Positions 61,124-64,000 of a stretch of DNA of 64,000 bases are shown here, piece after piece. Location of the stretch: contig OY969905.1 in assembly GCA_963704455.1 (NCBI GenBank), positions 4,340,001 through 4,404,000 of the forward strand, in the 5' to 3' direction. Source of the stretch: DASTCZ01 sp963704455 (GTDB taxonomy: Bacteria; Acidobacteriota; Terriglobia; Acidiferrales; UBA7541). The position numbers and the translations under genes were made by a program. Every line of letters starts with the position of its first letter. Within the stretch, counting starts at the first letter, position 1. The notes under the pieces are model-generated. The model was not told the DNA's origin and did not search any database. It was given only the letters and a program-made list of their open reading frames with translations.

Positions 61124-62899
61124 TTAAGGCCAATCTGTTTCATGGAACTGATATTGGATTCTCATATCCACATCAAACAAAACGGAGTCATACGGTTTGA
61201 AGCTCGAGAGCAAATAAGAAACCGTGAAATTGAACCCTGTGGGAACACCGTACGCACCGAAAACAGGGCTGACTTTTGTGAGGTACGGAAGCATATCCGG
61301 CGCATAAACATCAGCCGCCGAAAAGTCCGTGAATGGCGCTTGCTGTTCAGTCGGCGGTGCATCCTCGCACGACATGTCGCTACAGCCGTACAAGCTCTGG
61401 TTTTGCTGGCCAGCGGGGGTGGTGGATGTCAGGTCAAGTGCAATCAACATGTCCGACCACTTTCCCGTCGGCGAAGTAGACCAGCGAACCACAACTTCCG
61501 CGCCATTGCCGCCGCCCGTTGCGTGCGTGTACATCAGCAGCCACACGCCGATATTGTCGAAGTAACGCACGGAAATTTGCCCGAAGTCTGGATTTGGATC
61601 GTCGCCGAAGACCAATGGCGTGGCATTTGAAGGATCATTGAGTGCCCACTTGCCGGTAGTTGAGTTGTAAAATTCGAGGCCGGGCGTGTCACTGAAATAA
61701 GGAGTTACGAAATTCGGAAAATCCTGCCCACGATACGAGAGCGGCATGCGAGCTAGATAAAGGAAGCTTGCTCGAAAAGTGCCGGTGCCGAAAAGATAGA
61801 GATAGCCGTCGTTGCCGACCACGGGGTCAATCCAAATGAAGTTCCCACCGAGAGGGCCAGCCGATGGAGAGGGACTTTGCCAATCCCCCGGCGCGGTGGG
61901 GGGAGTGTATCCAGTGGGTGGATGGGCGGCGGTGCAATTGTGCGGAGCTGCGGCCCCCGTTGGCCAAGGAGGAGTGCACGCGGAACTTCCATCGGAATAG
62001 AGGCAGCCGTTGTAGGTGAAATTATCCAGGTTGTAATCCACTCTGGACAGAATGTTATAGTCGGTCGGTTTTGGGGATGAATTTTGAGGATTGATCCTCC
62101 ATGGGTCCCATGGTTGTACTTCCAGCGGGTTTTTCCAAACCGTAAGGAACGAAACAGATCCTTTGGGAAGACCGATGGAGCAGTCAATGTTGATGTCCCG
62201 GCCCGGGCTGCCAAAATAAAACAGGTAAATATTTTCTTTGTAAGCGAAGGCTCCCGACATACTCTCGTTCGTTCCAGAGATCCCCGAGACGGAAGGAGAG
62301 AATTCAGGAAGCACGGTCAAATTGTCGGGAAGTTTCAGCGGTGCGATTGGAGAATGAAAAAGATAATTTGAGATCACATCGCCCGGTGGCGCGGTCAAGA
62401 GATCCGGCGCATAAACTTTTTGGTGCTGCCCTGTTGCGGGATTAATGTTGCCGGAAACCAAACCCGGTTGCGTGACGAGTTGCAGCGACCCGCACAGGCC
62501 CAAGGGATTGCCGTAGCTCCTGCCATTCAGGTAGCCCTGCGTGTTCGCACCCTGCGAGCCGTACCAGGCGTCGCCATCAACGGCAGCCGAATCCCCAAAA
62601 AACACCCAGGTAACATGATGAAATGGATCGTCCACAGAAATGCCCTGGTCTGCGCCGCCCATGTCGAATTGGTTCGAGAGGTTGTTGATGCCGCTATAGG
62701 CGTCATTGGTGACGCGGCAGCGCTCATTGGAAAAGCCGGGGTTCACAAGCGAGACTGCCGGAATTACCTCAAAGCCGTTTGCGCTTGGGCCTACTAGATT
62801 TGGATTAGGGGCGGAATTGTTCGGTGACTGGGCGCATGCGACACATGGCAAGCTCAGAAGGCCGACAAGCAAGGCTCCAATAGCCCAGTTGCGCTTCAT
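61124..62899 (-). CDS. Secreted DUF4185-like protein, divergent paralogue 3 of 3
   Basis: 591 residues, GGAGGTCACGC before ATG, signal peptide with an AC motif (IGALLVGLLSLPCVACAQ) that could be a lipobox-like cleavage site. Features: GISVDDPFHHVTWVFFGDSAAVDGDAWY, FGSPGRD, GGNFIWIDPVVGNDGYLYLFGTG, SFLYLARMPLSYRG, YFDNIGVWLLMYTHATGGG, VVVRWSTSPTGKWSD. The FFGDS and late VVRWSTSPTG segments resemble the DUF4185 propeller. More distant from paralogues 1 and 2 than those are from each other. Many Asn/Cys residues fit a secreted protein. Confidence 0.68.
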   Translation of the reverse strand: MKRNWAIGALLVGLLSLPCVACAQSPNNSAPNPNLVGPSANGFEVIPAVSLVNPGFSNERCRVTNDAYSGINNLSNQFDMGGADQGISVDDPFHHVTWVFFGDSAAVDGDAWYGSQGANTQGYLNGRSYGNPLGLCGSLQLVTQPGLVSGNINPATGQHQKVYAPDLLTAPPGDVISNYLFHSPIAPLKLPDNLTVLPEFSPSVSGISGTNESMSGAFAYKENIYLFYFGSPGRDINIDCSIGLPKGSVSFLTVWKNPLEVQPWDPWRINPQNSSPKPTDYNILSRVDYNLDNFTYNGCLYSDGSSACTPPWPTGAAAPHNCTAAHPPTGYTPPTAPGDWQSPSPSAGPLGGNFIWIDPVVGNDGYLYLFGTGTFRASFLYLARMPLSYRGQDFPNFVTPYFSDTPGLEFYNSTTGKWALNDPSNATPLVFGDDPNPDFGQISVRYFDNIGVWLLMYTHATGGGNGAEVVVRWSTSPTGKWSDMLIALDLTSTTPAGQQNQSLYGCSDMSCEDAPPTEQQAPFTDFSAADVYAPDMLPYLTKVSPVFGAYGVPTGFNFTVSYLLSSFKPYDSVLFDVDMRIQYQFHETDWP

Positions 62900-63226
62900 G
62901 CGTGACCTCCGTGCGAATCCATGGATAGCCGTTGAGCGAATTTACTTCCAATGCGAATGGGTAATGATCCGACAGCCGAGAAATCAACGAGTCCAGATGA
63001 TTCGCACATAGCAGATACACTCAGACTCATCGAGTTCCCGCTGCCCAACATTCAGTTCGGGGACGTGGGTGGCATTAGGTTCGCGAGTGAAGATTGGCCG
63101 GATATCACCCAACAAGTCAAAGGGCATGATGTGGCAAGGATGTGGCGAGCTAAGTCATTGGAAAATATGATCTTGTGGGATTATGTGGCGAACACTATAA
63201 TGGCTTGTAAAGGCTCGGAAACATCG
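62900..63226. other. Divergent intergenic region, 327 bp
   Basis: Separates the three-gene secreted cluster (minus) from the CadC-type regulator (plus). It has a perfect TATAAT at 63196-63201. The plus frame is open in it from 62951, so an N-terminal extension of the regulator is possible, but it lacks a ribosome-binding site and CadC-type domains start near their ATG. Confidence 0.5.
63196..63201 (+). promoter_or_regulatory. -10 box (TATAAT) of the CadC-type regulator gene
   Basis: Perfect TATAAT with TTGTGG 17 bp upstream (63173-63178, weak -35). It implies a transcript start near 63208 and supports initiation at ATG 63227 rather than at 62951 or 63200. Confidence 0.5.
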
Positions 63227-64000
63227 ATGGCACCCAGCCTAATCAGATTCGGCCTCTATGAACTGAATGCCGGGAGTCGAAAACTCCAAAAGCAGGGCCG
63301 ACGGGTGCGCTTGCAGGAACAACCGCTTCGAATCTTGGAAATCCTGCTGGAACGGCCTGGGGAGCTCGTAACCCGTGAAGAGTTAAAGAAACGGGTGTGG
63401 CCCAGCGATGTTCACGTGGACTTTGAACTTGGTTTAAACGGAGCCATAAAGAGATTGCGGCTGGCGCTGGACGATTCCGCCGACAACCCCATTTTCATAG
63501 AGACCGTGCCCAAACAAGGCTACCGATTCCTGGCGCCTGTTCAGCGAACTGCAGCACCAGCCGAGCCGGTGGAGCACAGTATTGAAAATGGTTTAGAGGG
63601 GACGGCCGGCCACGTGGCAGTGGATGGGGCGGTCGCGGGAGCCCCAACGCGGGTCACGCCGATACTGCCGGCAAATCGGCGAAGGCAATCGCGGATTTGG
63701 AAGACGTCGGCTGCGGTTTTCCTCATAGCGATACTGCTCGTGGCGGCGGATTTACTGAGACCGATGTCGCCTCCGCCGCGCGTCACGCGAATCGTAAAGC
63801 TGAGCAACAAGGGCCGCGCCTGGTCTCAAGGAAATCTTCTATCGGATGGTGCGCGACTTTATTACAACGAATTCAATTTCGGAACAGGCTACCAACTCAG
63901 GCAAATCCTGTTGAACGGGAATGAGGACACGGCGGTGGCTGGAATTTCTGCCGATTCTGTCATCAAGAGTATCTCTCCCGACGGCACGACATTTCTGGGT
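63227..64000 (+). CDS. CadC-type winged-helix membrane regulator, 5' part (runs off window)
   Basis: 258 residues visible from ATG 63227; alternative in-frame ATGs are at 63200 and 62951. An OmpR/CadC winged helix fills about residues 5-103: LIRFGLYELNAGSRKLQKQG, RLQEQPLRILEILLERPGELVTREEL, LGLNGAIKRLRLALDD and FIETVPKQGYRFLAPV. After a linker comes one transmembrane helix (TSAAVFLIAILLVAADLL), then the start of a TolB/WD40-like propeller domain (GNLLSDGARLYYNEF...ISPDGTTFLG). This is the one-component membrane-bound regulator type frequent in Acidobacteria. It is divergent from the secreted cluster and may control it. Confidence 0.88.
   Translation, partial: MAPSLIRFGLYELNAGSRKLQKQGRRVRLQEQPLRILEILLERPGELVTREELKKRVWPSDVHVDFELGLNGAIKRLRLALDDSADNPIFIETVPKQGYRFLAPVQRTAAPAEPVEHSIENGLEGTAGHVAVDGAVAGAPTRVTPILPANRRRQSRIWKTSAAVFLIAILLVAADLLRPMSPPPRVTRIVKLSNKGRAWSQGNLLSDGARLYYNEFNFGTGYQLRQILLNGNEDTAVAGISADSVIKSISPDGTTFLG

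Noticed and set aside
62951..63226. 83- to 92-codon N-terminal extension of the CadC-type regulator
   Set aside because: Frame is open but no ribosome-binding site at 62951, and a perfect -10 box at 63196 implies the transcript starts after it; recorded as an alternative only.

Overview
The window reads as a chromosome fragment of a soil-type Acidobacteriota bacterium, probably class Terriglobia. This is inferred from gene content, not from a marker gene. The pointers are a TIGR03435-type secreted protein, many secreted TPR proteins, HTH-TolB-TPR and CadC-type one-component regulators, a MerR-TPR hybrid, and a giant secreted DUF11-repeat protease with the transmembrane tail common in this phylum. 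Coding density is high, genes on both strands are packed into short translationally coupled operons (many ATGA overlaps), and there are two isolated tRNA genes (Arg-ACG, His-GTG). No rRNA, CRISPR array or prophage was seen.

Layout. 1-8.6 kb: end of an MFS transporter, secreted TPR/TIGR03435/serine hydrolase genes, a tandem pair of exported paralogues and an aspartoacylase-like metalloenzyme. 8.8-11.5 kb: a membrane-anchored protein followed by an ABC-2 ATPase/permease pair. 11.6-15.8 kb: the complete late biotin pathway bioB-bioF-bioD-bioA as one coupled operon. 15.9-22.9 kb: VTT/DedA-like protein, membrane hydrolase, lipid kinase, NAD-dependent DNA ligase, and nadC-nadA of NAD synthesis. 23-28 kb: a response regulator/PP2C phosphatase and a Rieske/cytochrome b complex with a nine-haem cytochrome and a monohaem cytochrome c. 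28-35 kb: membrane proteins, a POTRA-only protein, a phytoene-desaturase-like flavoenzyme, an intergenic region with two perfect parS sites, and an S10 carboxypeptidase.

35-43 kb: tRNA-His, a MerR-TPR regulator, a NarL-type two-component pair followed by a coupled pair of M16 peptidases (one active, one lacking the zinc motif), and a PilZ protein. 43.5-49.1 kb: an 1857-residue secreted subtilase-fold protein with Glu in place of the catalytic His and four DUF11 repeats. 49.4-53.2 kb: small secreted proteins and an HTH-TolB-TPR regulator. 53.5-55 kb: an intact ISNCY-like insertion sequence with 19-bp target duplications, abutting a promoter-like sequence and a repeat-rich structured noncoding region. 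55.5-57.7 kb: a MacB-type ABC exporter. 57.8-64 kb: three large secreted proteins of a related propeller-like family, divergent from a CadC-type regulator that runs off the window.

Functional links: the bio and nad operons supply cofactors. The bc-type complex would pass quinol electrons to its multihaem cytochrome in place of cytochrome c1. The parS pair suggests a position in the ParB-loaded, usually origin-proximal, part of the chromosome. The best candidates for something new are the nonahaem bc complex, the three-gene secreted family with its regulator, the structured region beside the IS, and the orphan parS pair.
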